Notes: a model not told the origin generated them from the sequence alone. Numbered from the stretch's first letter, positions 1 through 10,004 are shown. The stretch is DNA of 64,000 nt from Anaerococcus vaginalis (GCF_000307225.1 NZ_HE978617.1:463538-527537); one strand, 5' to 3'. Numbers and translations: made by a program.

Positions 1-1560
1 GTAACGAATTATCTCTGGGTGAGTTACTGTTACAGGACCTCCTGATGCTATTTGCTCTTTGAAAAGTGGTATTACTGATCCATTTGAACCTAATACATTT
101 CCAAATCTTACTGCAACAAATTCTGTTTTTGGATCTTTTCCTTGCAAAAGCTCTTTTGGATTTATGGTGATAATCCTATCTCCATCGCTCATTGTAACTT
201 TTGCTAATTTTTCATACTCTTTATTTGATCTTATATCATTTATCCCTTGGATTATTTTTTCGCAAACCCTTTTTGTTGCTCCCATTACTGATGTTGGATT
301 TACTGCCTTGTCTGTTGATATAAGGACAAATCTTTTTGCATTATATATTAATGAAAGAAGGGCTACTATGTAGGTTCCTCTTACATTATTTTTTATCGCT
401 TCTACTGGGCTTACTTCCATCAATGGAACGTGTTTGTGAGCTGCTGCGTGGAAAATTATTTCTGGTTTATAAGTTTCAAATATTTTTTTAACTCTTGCAT
501 AATCTCTTACTGAGCCTATTAGAGTTATAAATTTTAAGTCTTTATTGTTTCTCTTTAGCTCTTGCTCAATTTCGTAGGCATTATTTTCATAAATATCAAA
601 TATTATCAAAAGTTTTGGTCCATATTGGGCAATTTGCCTACACAATTCTGAGCCTATTGATCCACCTCCACCTGTAACAAGAACAACCTTGTCATTAAGG
701 TAATCAAATGTTTCATTTGAGAAAATTTTTACTGGATCACGTCCTAACAAATCTTCAATTTGTACATCTTTCATTCCAGACATAGAAATGCTACCAGAAA
801 CTAATTGATAAATTCCTGGAAGAACTTTTACTTCACATTTAGTATCATTACAAATTTGAAGAATTTCTTTTCTTTGATTTTCTTGAGCTGATGGTAGGGC
901 AACCAAAATGAGATCTATATCTTCCTTGCTTACCAATTCTTTTATTGACTCTCTGCCCCCATAAATTATTGTTCCATCAATATATTGACCTTTTTTTTCT
1001 GGGTTATCGTCTATGAAAGCAACAACCTTAATTCCAGTATTTTCTTTTCTATTTGACTTATTTATATCCTCTTTAATAGTTTGACCTGCTGAACCTGCCC
1101 CAACTATTATTGCCTTTTTAAATTCAGGATTTTTGTCAATCATATTATACTTGCTTTGCATAATCATCTTATTTGCAAATCTTACCCCTACTGTGAAAGT
1201 ATATTGAATTAAAAATCCATAAACATAATATGAAATCGGCATTCTTTGAAATAAAATTGATATGCCAAAAATATGAATCAACAAAGATAAGATAACAGCT
1301 TGGGTTATTTTTATCAATTCATTGTATGAAGCATATTCTAAAATTATCCTATAAAGTTTAAATGCTGAATATATTATTAATGTAATTATTGTATTTATTA
1401 GGGCATAGTTTTTAAAGGCTTGCAAATATATTTTTGGAATTTGGATAAAACTTCCATCAAATCTTAAATATAAAGCCAAAAAATATGCCATGTTTATGAT
1501 TAAAATATCAAAAACTAAAAGTATATATGTTTTTTTATTAAATATTTTTTTGCTTTCCAT
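1..1560 (-). CDS. FlaA1/CapD-type nucleotide-sugar 4,6-dehydratase, membrane-bound (3' end outside window)
   Basis: The frame is open from ATG at 1560 to the window edge (520 codons), so the C-terminus is missing. The first ~110 residues hold several hydrophobic segments. A first nucleotide-binding region follows (VGAGSAGQ), then a second Rossmann motif VTGGGGSIGSE. The short-chain dehydrogenase signature is TDKAVNPTSVMGATKR, with Met where epimerases have Tyr, as in FlaA1/PglF/WbpM dehydratases. Known family role: making modified UDP-sugars for capsule or glycans at the membrane. About 35 extra residues seem inserted between MGATKR and the FVAVRFGN motif. The RBS AAGGA lies 7 bases before the ATG. 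It overlaps the end of the upstream flippase gene by 23 bases, so translation is probably coupled. The exact sugar is not readable from sequence. Confidence 0.88.
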   Translation of the reverse strand, partial: MESKKIFNKKTYILLVFDILIINMAYFLALYLRFDGSFIQIPKIYLQAFKNYALINTIITLIIYSAFKLYRIILEYASYNELIKITQAVILSLLIHIFGISILFQRMPISYYVYGFLIQYTFTVGVRFANKMIMQSKYNMIDKNPEFKKAIIVGAGSAGQTIKEDINKSNRKENTGIKVVAFIDDNPEKKGQYIDGTIIYGGRESIKELVSKEDIDLILVALPSAQENQRKEILQICNDTKCEVKVLPGIYQLVSGSISMSGMKDVQIEDLLGRDPVKIFSNETFDYLNDKVVLVTGGGGSIGSELCRQIAQYGPKLLIIFDIYENNAYEIEQELKRNNKDLKFITLIGSVRDYARVKKIFETYKPEIIFHAAAHKHVPLMEVSPVEAIKNNVRGTYIVALLSLIYNAKRFVLISTDKAVNPTSVMGATKRVCEKIIQGINDIRSNKEYEKLAKVTMSDGDRIITINPKELLQGKDPKTEFVAVRFGNVLGSNGSVIPLFKEQIASGGPVTVTHPEIIRY

Positions 1561-3091
1561 TTTTATTCCTTCTATCATTAGATTTCATTTTGACCGATTT
1601 CATTAATTGATCAAATTCTGGTACTTTTAATATTATTATACCTATTAAATAAATAAAGCCTCCTATAAATACTGAAATTCCTAAGCTTAAAATTAATGGT
1701 AAAATTCTAATTATGATTTTATATGATGATTTTGCCACCATAAACATTATTATTGATATGATTAACAATTTTATTAAAGATTTTTTGTTATTGTTATCTG
1801 TAGCATTCCCATATTTGTTAATGAATACCAATATCATAATTATACTACCAACTGCTGTGGATATAGTTGTTGATAAAGCTAAACCATTTATTCCAACTAG
1901 TTTCGATAAAACTACATTCAAAGTAATATTAATCAATTGTTGTACTATTATTATTACTACAGGAGTTTTAGAATCTCCTAGAGAATAAAATCCTTTAGAA
2001 ATTATTTCGGTTATTGCTGCAAATATTACAAATGGTGCATAAGAAATTAAAAGTGAAGCGACTATTCTAGTATCCTCACTAGTAAAAGCATTTCTTTCAA
2101 AAACCAATTTGATAATAGGATTTGATAGAGCCATCATACCAAAGGTTGCTGGTAATACAAGAATCAAAGTAAAAATAACAGCTGAATTTATTTTATTTTT
2201 CATCTCAAACATTTCACCTTTTTGTGCAAGCCTTGCGATTTCTGGAAATGATACTGTAGCAATCGTTGTTGTTACAACTCCTGATATAAATCCTAGCATA
2301 GTTTTAGCATAAAATAGTTTAGATATACTATCTTTTCCGAAAAAAGCTGATGCCATTGAATTGTCTACTATAAGTGAAAGTTGGCTTGCTGCATTTGAAA
2401 ATATTATAGGTAATAATAATACCATAAAGTATTTTACATACTTGTTTTTAAAATTTAATCCAAATTTATATCTAAATCCTAGTTTTTTTGCCACAAATGG
2501 AAATCTTACAAATTGAAATACATTTCCAAGTAAAGCTCCAAAAATTAAAATATATGGATTTTTGTAAATCCCTGTAAGTATAGTTGCTATAATTATAAAT
2601 AAATTCATAATTATAGGAATTAAAGTAGGATCTACAAATTTATTTTTTATATTCAAATATCCTCTTATTACTCCCCCATAAAGGTAGGCAAAAGTCGAGA
2701 ACATCATAATCACAGTGAAATTTGCAGCAAGATTTAACCACTCTCCACTTAAATCTGGAGATAATATTTTTGATATAGGTTTTGCTAAGATTACTATTAT
2801 AAAGAAAGAAATCAAACCATAAAACATCAAAACATTTATTAAGTCATTTGTAAATTTATTAGCTTCTTCTTCTCCACCTTCATTTTTTGCTTTATTAAAA
2901 GTTGGAATATAAATAGAAAGTATGCCCGAAGCTACTATGCTAAATATAACTGTAGGTATTGTAGTTGCCGTAGTATAAATTGACTTTAAATCTCCTGCCC
3001 CAATATAAGCTGCCATTATGGATTCTCTTAGAAATCCAAATATTTTAGATATTAAAGTTAAAATCATTATTAATAAGGTTGTCTGACCCAT
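1538..3091 (-). CDS. murJ: MurJ/MviN-family lipid-linked oligosaccharide flippase
   Basis: A polytopic membrane protein of about 517 residues with roughly 14 hydrophobic segments. It opens with the MviN-like N-terminus (ISKIFGFLRESIMAAYIGAG), the best family signature here. MurJ flips lipid II across the membrane in peptidoglycan synthesis; relatives move other lipid-linked glycans. The frame can start at TTG 3103, but ATG 3091 fits better because GGGGA sits about 5 bases before it. It lies between an LCP ligase and a FlaA1-type dehydratase, so it may serve a surface polysaccharide rather than be the housekeeping lipid II flippase. The three genes are tightly spaced and look like one operon. 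Confidence 0.82.
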   Translation of the reverse strand: MGQTTLLIMILTLISKIFGFLRESIMAAYIGAGDLKSIYTTATTIPTVIFSIVASGILSIYIPTFNKAKNEGGEEEANKFTNDLINVLMFYGLISFFIIVILAKPISKILSPDLSGEWLNLAANFTVIMMFSTFAYLYGGVIRGYLNIKNKFVDPTLIPIIMNLFIIIATILTGIYKNPYILIFGALLGNVFQFVRFPFVAKKLGFRYKFGLNFKNKYVKYFMVLLLPIIFSNAASQLSLIVDNSMASAFFGKDSISKLFYAKTMLGFISGVVTTTIATVSFPEIARLAQKGEMFEMKNKINSAVIFTLILVLPATFGMMALSNPIIKLVFERNAFTSEDTRIVASLLISYAPFVIFAAITEIISKGFYSLGDSKTPVVIIIVQQLINITLNVVLSKLVGINGLALSTTISTAVGSIIMILVFINKYGNATDNNNKKSLIKLLIISIIMFMVAKSSYKIIIRILPLILSLGISVFIGGFIYLIGIIILKVPEFDQLMKSVKMKSNDRRNKNGKQKNI

Positions 3092-3127
3092 TTCTTTCCC
3101 CAATCTAAAAAATAGAGAAAAACTCTA

Positions 3128-4560
3128 TTAATTATTATTTTTTAAAACTCCATCATGTATTTCATTAATCGAATCATCGTCTGCTTTCATCATAAATAGG
3201 TTGCTTGTTGGCATTAGGTATGATGGTAAGCCTGTTGCGTCTTCGCCTTTTAGGGCTTGGCTTTTTATTTTCCAATCTTTTGCTTCTTCTATTTGTCCGT
3301 TTGCCATTTCTATCATTTTGTCGTATGGCATATTTGTGTTTACTGAATCCAGGGCAACTTCTGCTATTGAATTGAAATTTAAGAGTGTTTCTGTTGACAA
3401 TAATTTTCTTATTATTCCTGTCATAACTCTTGCTTGATTTTTTCCTCTATCAATGTCGCCTTCTGCTAGATGGTATCTTTCTCTTGAAAAACTTAGTGCC
3501 ATATCTCCATCCATTTCAATTTTTCCTTGTGGGAATGTATATTTTCCGTCTATGGTATCAAAATAAACTGGATTTTCGACTTCGATTCCTCCTAACAAAT
3601 CTATAAGTTTGGTTAGGGTCGTGAAATTTACTTTTGCATAATAGTCTATATTTATATCCAAAAGTTTTTCTATGGTTTTTATTGAAGTTTCTACTCCAAA
3701 TAAACCTGCATGAGTTAATTTATCATTTGCATGTTCTCCAAGTCCTGCTATGTTTACATAGGTATCTCTTGGAATTGTTGTGATCAAAATTTTTCCTTTT
3801 TTAGGATTTACGCTTACAATTAAATTTACATCTGATCTTGATACTGTTGCAAGATCTCCATAAGTGTCAATTCCTGAAATATAAACATTAAAACTCTGGT
3901 CTTTTTTTACTTCTTTATTTTCTTTAAATTTATTGTTTCCATTTATAGAATATGTTTTTATTACCCTTGTCCTATCGCTAAAAGAGCCGACCGTATCATC
4001 CAACATCTTCCTGAAATTTTCATTTAATAATATAGCCTGTGTGCTTCCATTTATTAAATTTTGTCCAAGGGTCAAATAATCTCCGGCATCTTCAACATTT
4101 AAGTCTTTTTTTCTTTCTTTTTTATATTTTTTCAAAACTTTATTTATATTTTCTTTGTCCATTTGATTTGCTATCGAAACTTCTACATCTTCTAAATCTT
4201 TCATAGTTTCTAATGGAGATTCTTTCAAGACAACAAAGGACATTTTCAATCTTTCTATATCTTTTTTCTTATTGATTTTTTCAACAGTTTGGATTGATGT
4301 ATTGGCATAAGACATAAACAAAGCTTCAAATGTGCTTATAAAAAATAGCATTATAATAAAAAAGGCTTTTACTGCCCTTGTCGCTCTTTTTCTTTTGAAA
4401 ATTAATAAAGAGAATCCTAAAATAATTAGAAAAATAAATCCTAACAATATAAATCTGTATTTTAGAGGTAAAATACTATATTTATTTAAAAAATAAAAAA
4501 TACTATATATACAATAGCTGATAAAAAAATAATAATTTTTGATATTATGTTTTTAAACAT
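3128..4560 (-). CDS. LytR-CpsA-Psr (LCP) family glycopolymer ligase, N-terminus frameshifted
   Basis: LCP enzymes move lipid-linked teichoic acid or capsule chains onto peptidoglycan outside the membrane. The catalytic domain is intact: ISGIDTYG, RSDVNLIVSV, TTIPRDTYV, NDKLTHAG and FSRERYHLAEGDIDRGKNQ with the usual Arg/Asp residues. Two membrane segments precede it. The continuous frame reaches only TTG 4447, with no RBS there. An ATG at 4560 with GGAG upstream begins a short frame (MFKNIISKIIIFLSAIVYIV) that runs into this one if one T is added to either T6 run at 4488-4493 or 4495-4500. The repaired length is 477 residues with an extra N-terminal membrane helix, normal for clostridial LCP proteins. 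It is probably the first gene of the operon with murJ and the dehydratase. Confidence 0.85.
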
Positions 4561-4787
4561 TTAGCTGTAATTTCTCCTTTTATTAGTCAATGATTAGTCT
4601 AATCAATAATATACCAAGCTTTGGTCTTTGTCAATGATTTTCGTATTCAAATATTCAAATTTTGCGATTTTCCTTTTTTCATATTTTATATTTTGAAAAT
4701 AAAAAATTTAATTTTTTTAGCCAATAATATATTAATTTCGTTTTTTTCTTTAATAAAAGTATAATATTTCCATTAAAGAGGTGAACT

Positions 4788-6107
4788 ATGATATTAGACG
4801 AAAAAATTTTTAAACAATTAGATGAAGCTTACGAGCTTGAACCAAAAAATAAAGTTATAGAAAATGCAATCTCAAATATGGGAATTAGAGAAGCTTCCCT
4901 TAACAAAAATATTATCAACCAGCACGATTTTATTTTTTCTAACCAAATTGACACAAAAGACGTAACAAATCAAAAAAAGACCGGCAGATGTTGGATGTTT
5001 GCAGGACTTAATATGGTTAGGATGCATATAGCAAAAAAACTAAATATGGAAAAATTTGAACTTTCAGAATCCTTCCTTTACTTTTATGACAATATGGAAA
5101 AAGCAAATTTGTTTTTACAAAGAGTTATTGATACAAAAAATTTAGACATAAAAGATAGAAAAGTTGAAGATGTATTTTATTCAACACCAGAAGACGGAGG
5201 ATATTTTGAATTTTTCTATTATTTAATAAAAAAATATGGAATTGTTCCAAAAACCAATATGGGAGAAGTTTTCCATACAGAAGAATCCCACTTTATGTTC
5301 TATACATTAGAAAGTGCCCTAAAAAAAATCGCCATAGAAATTAGAGCAACAGACGATGAAAAAGAAATTGAAATTTTAAGAAAAAAAGGACTTTCCTACG
5401 CCTATAATATCTTTGTAAAATCAATAGGAAAGCCAGTCAAAAATTTCGATTTTAAATATTATGACAAAGACGACAAATATCACATAGAAAAAAATATGAC
5501 ACCAAAATCATTTTTTGATAAATATATAGGGGACTTTTTTGATGGAAAAGTAAAATTATTAAACGACCCAAGACATCCTTACAATAGGATTTTAGTCGAT
5601 AAAGTAGCAAAAAATTCAGTCGACTTACCAGACCTTCTTGGAATTAATGTAGATATGCAAACAATGAAAAGAGCCTGCCAAAAATCCATAAAAAACGAGG
5701 AAACAATGTGGTTTGCCTGCGATATTGATATAAATGAAGACAGAGAAAGTGGCGTTTTAGACGAAAATTTATTCAATTTCGACCAAACATTTACAAATTT
5801 TCCAAAAATGACCAAAGAAGAAAGAATTAATGCCAGATACTCCACAGCCTGCCACGCCATGAATCTTACAGGCTTTGACAAAATAGAAAAAGAAGTAAAA
5901 TTTTGGAAAATCGAAAATTCTTGGGGAGAAGACGACGGAAAAGACGGATATTTTTCAATGACCGATAAGTGGTTTGAAGAAAACACCTTTGAAGTAATAA
6001 TAGATAAAAAATATTTACCAAAAAAAGTATTAGACTCCTTTAATAAAGAAAAAATATATTACGATGAATTTGACCCAATGTATAAATTGTTGAGAAATAT
6101 AAAATAA
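4788..6107 (+). CDS. pepC: aminopeptidase C (bleomycin hydrolase family, peptidase C1B)
   Basis: A cytosolic cysteine aminopeptidase of 439 residues, the usual family length. The catalytic Cys lies in KTGRCWMFAG, preceded by the oxyanion Gln. The catalytic His is in ACHAMNLTGF and the Asn in KIENSWGEDDGKDGYF. Family members form hexameric barrels and trim peptides to amino acids, suiting a peptide-using anaerobe. The start is supported by AGAGGTG 6 bases upstream. A TATAAT box at 4760-4765 is the likely -10, with a poor -35. It stands alone between divergent and convergent neighbours. Confidence 0.93.
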   Translation: MILDEKIFKQLDEAYELEPKNKVIENAISNMGIREASLNKNIINQHDFIFSNQIDTKDVTNQKKTGRCWMFAGLNMVRMHIAKKLNMEKFELSESFLYFYDNMEKANLFLQRVIDTKNLDIKDRKVEDVFYSTPEDGGYFEFFYYLIKKYGIVPKTNMGEVFHTEESHFMFYTLESALKKIAIEIRATDDEKEIEILRKKGLSYAYNIFVKSIGKPVKNFDFKYYDKDDKYHIEKNMTPKSFFDKYIGDFFDGKVKLLNDPRHPYNRILVDKVAKNSVDLPDLLGINVDMQTMKRACQKSIKNEETMWFACDIDINEDRESGVLDENLFNFDQTFTNFPKMTKEERINARYSTACHAMNLTGFDKIEKEVKFWKIENSWGEDDGKDGYFSMTDKWFEENTFEVIIDKKYLPKKVLDSFNKEKIYYDEFDPMYKLLRNIK

Positions 6108-6126
6108 GTAAAAACAAAAAATAAAA

Positions 6127-6142
6127 CCCAGCCAAAGCTGGG
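6127..6142 (-). terminator. hairpin with T-tract on minus strand
   Basis: A perfect 6-bp stem (CCCAGC/GCTGGG, loop CAAA). Only the minus strand has a following T-rich run, so it would act as a backup terminator for the PTS operon rather than for pepC. Confidence 0.4.
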
Positions 6143-6314
6143 AAAATAAAGAAGAACAATATATGATATCTATAATAATTGCGGGATTAAACAAACGTTC
6201 AACTTTATACAATAAATAAAAGTAAGATATACTTCTAGTAAAAAATTATACCCGAGCAAATCGAAAAAGCAAGAATAAAACGATTGTTTTTTAACCTTAT
6301 ATAAAATAATTTTT

Positions 6315-6370
6315 AAAAAAGAGCCTGTCAAAGAATACTAAATAATCATAGTATATGACAGGCTCTTTTT
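6315..6370. terminator. bidirectional terminator between pepC and PTS operon
   Basis: A 10-bp stem (GAGCCTGTCA at 6321-6330 with TGACAGGCTC at 6356-6365) carries an inner TACTA/TAGTA pairing. It is flanked by A6 on the left and T6 on the right, so it can stop transcription in both directions between these convergent units. Confidence 0.85.
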
Positions 6371-6401
6371 ATTAAAACTTTATTAAATTAGAATATGCAA
6401 A

Positions 6402-6803
6402 TCATTTTTCCATAATATCATTTACAGATACAATACTTGATTTTCCCACTTCTAAAAGTTTATTTCTATCAAATTTTTCATTTCTTATATTTGTATATTC
6501 CAATACAGTAGCAAGATTTATTCCAGATATTATTTCTAATTTTTCCTTATAATTTTCTTCCTTTAATAAACTTGAAGCTATATTACTAGGAGTTCCGTAT
6601 AGTAAATCACAAAAAACCACTACACCATCTCCAGAATCAACTTCATCAATTTTGTTTTTTAAATCATCAATAAAACCCTTTAAATCTTGATCTGGTAGGA
6701 GTGAAATACATGAAAAATTCTTCAATTCTCCAGAAAACATTTTTATAGCATCATATATACCTTCTGCAAATTTCCCATGACTTGCAATTATAATACCTCT
6801 CAT
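6402..6803 (-). CDS. PTS mannose-family EIIA component
   Basis: 133 residues with the mannose-family EIIA fold start MRGIIIASHGKFAEG. His9 is the phosphorylation site and accepts phosphate from HPr. The motif FCDLLYGTPSN in the middle is typical. It is the last gene of an operon with EIIB/EIIC, EIID and a Gfo/Idh dehydrogenase, and a strong bidirectional terminator lies just downstream. In many species EIIA and EIIB are one chain; here EIIA is separate. The sugar cannot be told from this subunit. Confidence 0.9.
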   Translation of the reverse strand: MRGIIIASHGKFAEGIYDAIKMFSGELKNFSCISLLPDQDLKGFIDDLKNKIDEVDSGDGVVVFCDLLYGTPSNIASSLLKEENYKEKLEIISGINLATVLEYTNIRNEKFDRNKLLEVGKSSIVSVNDIMEK

Positions 6804-6813
6804 ATCTTACATC

Positions 6814-7632
6814 CTAAAGTATTCCAAAAAATGACAAGACAAGACTTACAGCTATTGTTGAAAAAATTAGTTTACTAATACTGAAGTTTTTCTTTCCTAT
6901 CAAATAATAAAATAAGAATAAAACCAAAATTGTTAATATTCCTGGAAAAATTTTATCTAAATTTTCTTGAACATTTATAGCAGCCTTTCCAAAACCAAAA
7001 TTTAATTTACTTTGTAAATTAACCATATTAGCTGATAAAGCTCCCATCATTCCCATTCCAAGAATATTTGCTCCATATAATACATATCTCATTTGCCTTG
7101 AAGATAAAACATCTTTTATAGCATCACGACCCTTTTTATAAGTCAAATTTGTTGTTATAACAAGCTCTGCCATCAAAATAGCATTTCCTAAAAATAACAT
7201 TGGAAGAGCAAAAAATGAACCCTTTACAGCCATTGTACTCGCTGCTAATATGCAAAGAGTTTGAAATGTTCCAGCACTAAAAGAATCTCCAAAAGCTGCA
7301 ACTGGACCCATAAGACCCGTTTTTATTGCTACTATTGCATCGCTTGAAATTTTTCCTGTCCTAGCCTTTTCTTCCTCCATAGCAATTGTCAATCCCACAA
7401 TCAATCCACCAGCTGTTGCATTTGTATTAAATAATTTCATATGACGAACAAGAGCTTCTTTTAATTCACTTTTTTCTGTATACAATTTTTTTAATATTGG
7501 CAAAAAAGCATAGGTGAAAGCTAAAGCTTGCATTCTCTCAAAGTTAAGGGATAATTCAGTAGCAAAATACCATCTTCTCATAACCCTGTTTATATCTTTT
7601 TGACTTATATTTATTTCTTTATTTTCACACAT
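6814..7632 (-). CDS. PTS mannose-family EIID component
   Basis: A membrane subunit that pairs with EIIC to form the sugar channel. The N-terminal motif VMRRWYFATELSLNFERMQ and the later TAGGLIVGLTIAMEEEKA and GPVAAFGDS stretches mark the EIID (ManZ) family. The frame extends to ATG 7653, but ATG 7632 (protein start MCENKE) has a perfect GGAGG 7 bases upstream, giving 272 residues. This start overlaps the end of the EIIC gene by 8 bases, which implies translational coupling. Hydrophobic segments at the C-terminus anchor it. Confidence 0.9.
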   Translation of the reverse strand: MCENKEINISQKDINRVMRRWYFATELSLNFERMQALAFTYAFLPILKKLYTEKSELKEALVRHMKLFNTNATAGGLIVGLTIAMEEEKARTGKISSDAIVAIKTGLMGPVAAFGDSFSAGTFQTLCILAASTMAVKGSFFALPMLFLGNAILMAELVITTNLTYKKGRDAIKDVLSSRQMRYVLYGANILGMGMMGALSANMVNLQSKLNFGFGKAAINVQENLDKIFPGILTILVLFLFYYLIGKKNFSISKLIFSTIAVSLVLSFFGIL

Positions 7633-8878
7633 TTTTAGCCTCCAATTTTTCATCTACTTCTTTTTGATTATAGACTAATATAAAAGCAACACTTATTAAA
7701 ATTGCACCAGTAACTAAATTATTTAATCCTAAAGCCTTTACCAAAATAAAACCAATTATAGTATAAGGAATTAATTTTGGCTTACCAATAGAATTCATTA
7801 TAAGAGCAAATCCAACTGCAGGCATAACATTTCCTGCAACTTCTAATCCATGAAGCATCCATTCTGGTATAAAAGCTAACAAATCTAGCATTACATTTTG
7901 TCCTAATAAAACCACTAAAAAAACTGGTAAAAATAATAAAGGAAACGCCAATAAAGCTGGATATAAAATAGCATTTTTTTCTAATTTTCTAGTATCTACT
8001 TCCTCTACCGCCTTATCTGCTCCATGTGCAAAACGTACATTAATAATTTTTCTTAAACTCATTAATTGTGCTCCAAGTAAACCCAAAGGAACTGCAAGAG
8101 CAATTGCTTGATCAACATTCAAATTCGCTGATAAAGCTAGAGGAATCATTGTCGTTGCAGCCATAGTTTGATCAGTAGGCATATTTCCACCAGGAGCAAT
8201 AATTCCAGCAAAAACAGCAGAAATTCCTCCACCTAAAATCAAACCCTGAGTCAAATTCCCACTTATTAGACCAGCAACAACTCCTACGAATATAGCATTT
8301 CCTATAAAAAATAAGGCAAAATATCCACCCAACATACTTCTTGAAATCCAATAGATTAGACCCATAGCAATAGCCATTATTAAAGCATTTTCCATACGAT
8401 TCTCCTCATACTTTTTCTTCATATTTTCTAAACTTATTTTAGAATTTTCAGGTATAGATTGAGAATAAACAAAAATTTCCTTTTTTTCTAAAATATCAAG
8501 TTTTTCAATTTCTTTTTCAGATAAACAAACACCTTGAATAATTTGCTTTCTTTCTGGTGTACTTTCGGAAGCACCAACATTTATTTCTTCTAATATTAAC
8601 CCATTTTCAACTGCTTTATAACAATTATCTACATTTTTAAAAATAAGCATTACATTATCATCACTTGATTCCAAACATTTATTTAGATCTTCGATAGATA
8701 CAATATCAACTTTTTTATCAGCTGCTGCCATTTTATATATATCTGCCATAAAATCATCATTAACAAGTTCATCATCTGCAAGAATTATTCTGTCTACAGG
8801 ATTATATTTTATCCATTTTGCAACAACTTGACCGTGTATTAGTCTATAATCAATACGTGTCATTTTTATTTTCGCCAT
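7625..8878 (-). CDS. PTS mannose-family EIIB-EIIC, in one frame (possibly two genes)
   Basis: Residues 1-156 are a mannose-type EIIB: RIDYRLIHGQVV contains the phospho-His15. From Met162 (MENALIMAIAMG) to the end is a typical EIIC with several membrane helices and the GGGISAVFAG motif. Natural EIIB-EIIC fusions are uncommon. A GAGGAG sits 6 bases before Met162 (ATG at 8393-8395). Adding one A to the A5 run (plus strand T5 at 8412-8416) would end EIIB at a TGA just before that RBS, so two separate genes may be the true state. It transports and phosphorylates an unknown sugar. Confidence 0.85.
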   Translation of the reverse strand: MAKIKMTRIDYRLIHGQVVAKWIKYNPVDRIILADDELVNDDFMADIYKMAAADKKVDIVSIEDLNKCLESSDDNVMLIFKNVDNCYKAVENGLILEEINVGASESTPERKQIIQGVCLSEKEIEKLDILEKKEIFVYSQSIPENSKISLENMKKKYEENRMENALIMAIAMGLIYWISRSMLGGYFALFFIGNAIFVGVVAGLISGNLTQGLILGGGISAVFAGIIAPGGNMPTDQTMAATTMIPLALSANLNVDQAIALAVPLGLLGAQLMSLRKIINVRFAHGADKAVEEVDTRKLEKNAILYPALLAFPLLFLPVFLVVLLGQNVMLDLLAFIPEWMLHGLEVAGNVMPAVGFALIMNSIGKPKLIPYTIIGFILVKALGLNNLVTGAILISVAFILVYNQKEVDEKLEAKNV

Positions 8879-8887
8879 AAATACTCC

Positions 8888-9898
8888 TTATATTTTTTCA
8901 ATCTTCCCAGAATCTAAGCTTCTATGGATAGCCTCAGTCAATTTAGCAGCTTGTAGTCCATCATAAACATCTGCCACAAATTTTTTATCATTAATTAAAG
9001 CATCTACAAAAAAATTAATTGGATCTGCACCAAATCCTATCACTTTTCCATGAAAATCATTAAAGAAAAATACATTAGGTGTATGAAACTTATTTTCATC
9101 AAAAAATTCAACACCTCTATTTTGATTATCAATTCTAATAAGTTCTTCGCTAGTTATTATTGATGTTCTACCATCATTATTTTTTGCAAAACCCTTTGGT
9201 AAAATCCAAGAATTTTCTAAAGTCCATGTGCATCCATTTTCAAACTTTATGATTGAAGTTACACTATCATAAGTATCTACTCCCATACTAGGCAAAAGTT
9301 TTTTTGAGCCAACAGCATAAACATCAACAGCTTCGCAGTCCATATACCATCTCATCAAATCAACACAATGAACACCCAAGAAATCTACAGGATCAGATGA
9401 GCCACCCCATTTAAACCATTCAGTTGGTACGTCTATAATATCGTCCATATTCATATAAGCTCTTATCGGATAACCTTTGCTTGATCTTAATTTATTATAA
9501 ATAAATATAGCAGCAGGATCCCACCTCTTGTGAAAATCTACAGCAACCCTAACTTTATTTTTCTTAGCTGCCTCATATATTTTTTCACAATCAGCCACGC
9601 TTGTTGCTAAAGGCTTTTCAATAAGCAAATCTATACCCTTTTCAATACAAGCCAAAGCGGGCTCTACATGAAGATGATCAGGAGTTACAATAGATGCTGC
9701 ATCAATTTCCTCATTTTCTAACATTTCATCTACACTTTTATAAGTTTTTAAACCATAATTTTTTTCAATTTTTTCTCTTATCTTTTCACTTTGGTCGCAA
9801 ACAGCAATTAAATTAACATAAGGGTTTTGAGAATATACATCAACATGATGAATACCATAAATGCCCGCACCAATTACTGCTACATTTAGTTTCTCCAT
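8888..9898 (-). CDS. Gfo/Idh/MocA family NAD(P)-dependent oxidoreductase
   Basis: 336 residues, a normal family length. The N-terminal Rossmann domain shows VIGAGIYG (residues 8-15) and the family motif EKPLA (residues 94-98), with a catalytic-type His in the GVHCVDLMRW stretch. Members oxidise or reduce sugars and inositols and their derivatives. It is the first gene of the mannose-type PTS operon, so it likely processes the imported sugar phosphate or a related polyol. The promoter lies in the divergent region with the RpiR gene. The specific substrate is unknown. Confidence 0.88.
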   Translation of the reverse strand: MEKLNVAVIGAGIYGIHHVDVYSQNPYVNLIAVCDQSEKIREKIEKNYGLKTYKSVDEMLENEEIDAASIVTPDHLHVEPALACIEKGIDLLIEKPLATSVADCEKIYEAAKKNKVRVAVDFHKRWDPAAIFIYNKLRSSKGYPIRAYMNMDDIIDVPTEWFKWGGSSDPVDFLGVHCVDLMRWYMDCEAVDVYAVGSKKLLPSMGVDTYDSVTSIIKFENGCTWTLENSWILPKGFAKNNDGRTSIITSEELIRIDNQNRGVEFFDENKFHTPNVFFFNDFHGKVIGFGADPINFFVDALINDKKFVADVYDGLQAAKLTEAIHRSLDSGKIEKI

Positions 9899-9959
9899 AA
9901 ATTTTTCCTTTCCTTTACTTTAAAAACAATTTATATTTATGTGCCATTATTTTAAAAAT

Positions 9960-9988
9960 ATTGTAGCATAATTTTATTAAAAATACAA
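9960..9988 (-). promoter_or_regulatory. promoter of the Gfo/PTS operon
   Basis: On the minus strand TTGTAT (9983-9988) is followed after 17 bases by TACAAT (9960-9965), preceded by TG. This is a good vegetative promoter about 60 bases before the Gfo/Idh start. Confidence 0.6.
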
Positions 9989-10004
9989 ATTTTATTTTTT
10001 TTAT

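Noticed and set aside
59..373. Plus-strand 104-codon frame at the window start
   Set aside because: The minus strand encodes a conserved dehydratase across the same bases.
6127..6142. Terminator for pepC
   Set aside because: The T-run is on the minus strand only; the plus-strand stop is better explained by the 6315-6370 hairpin.
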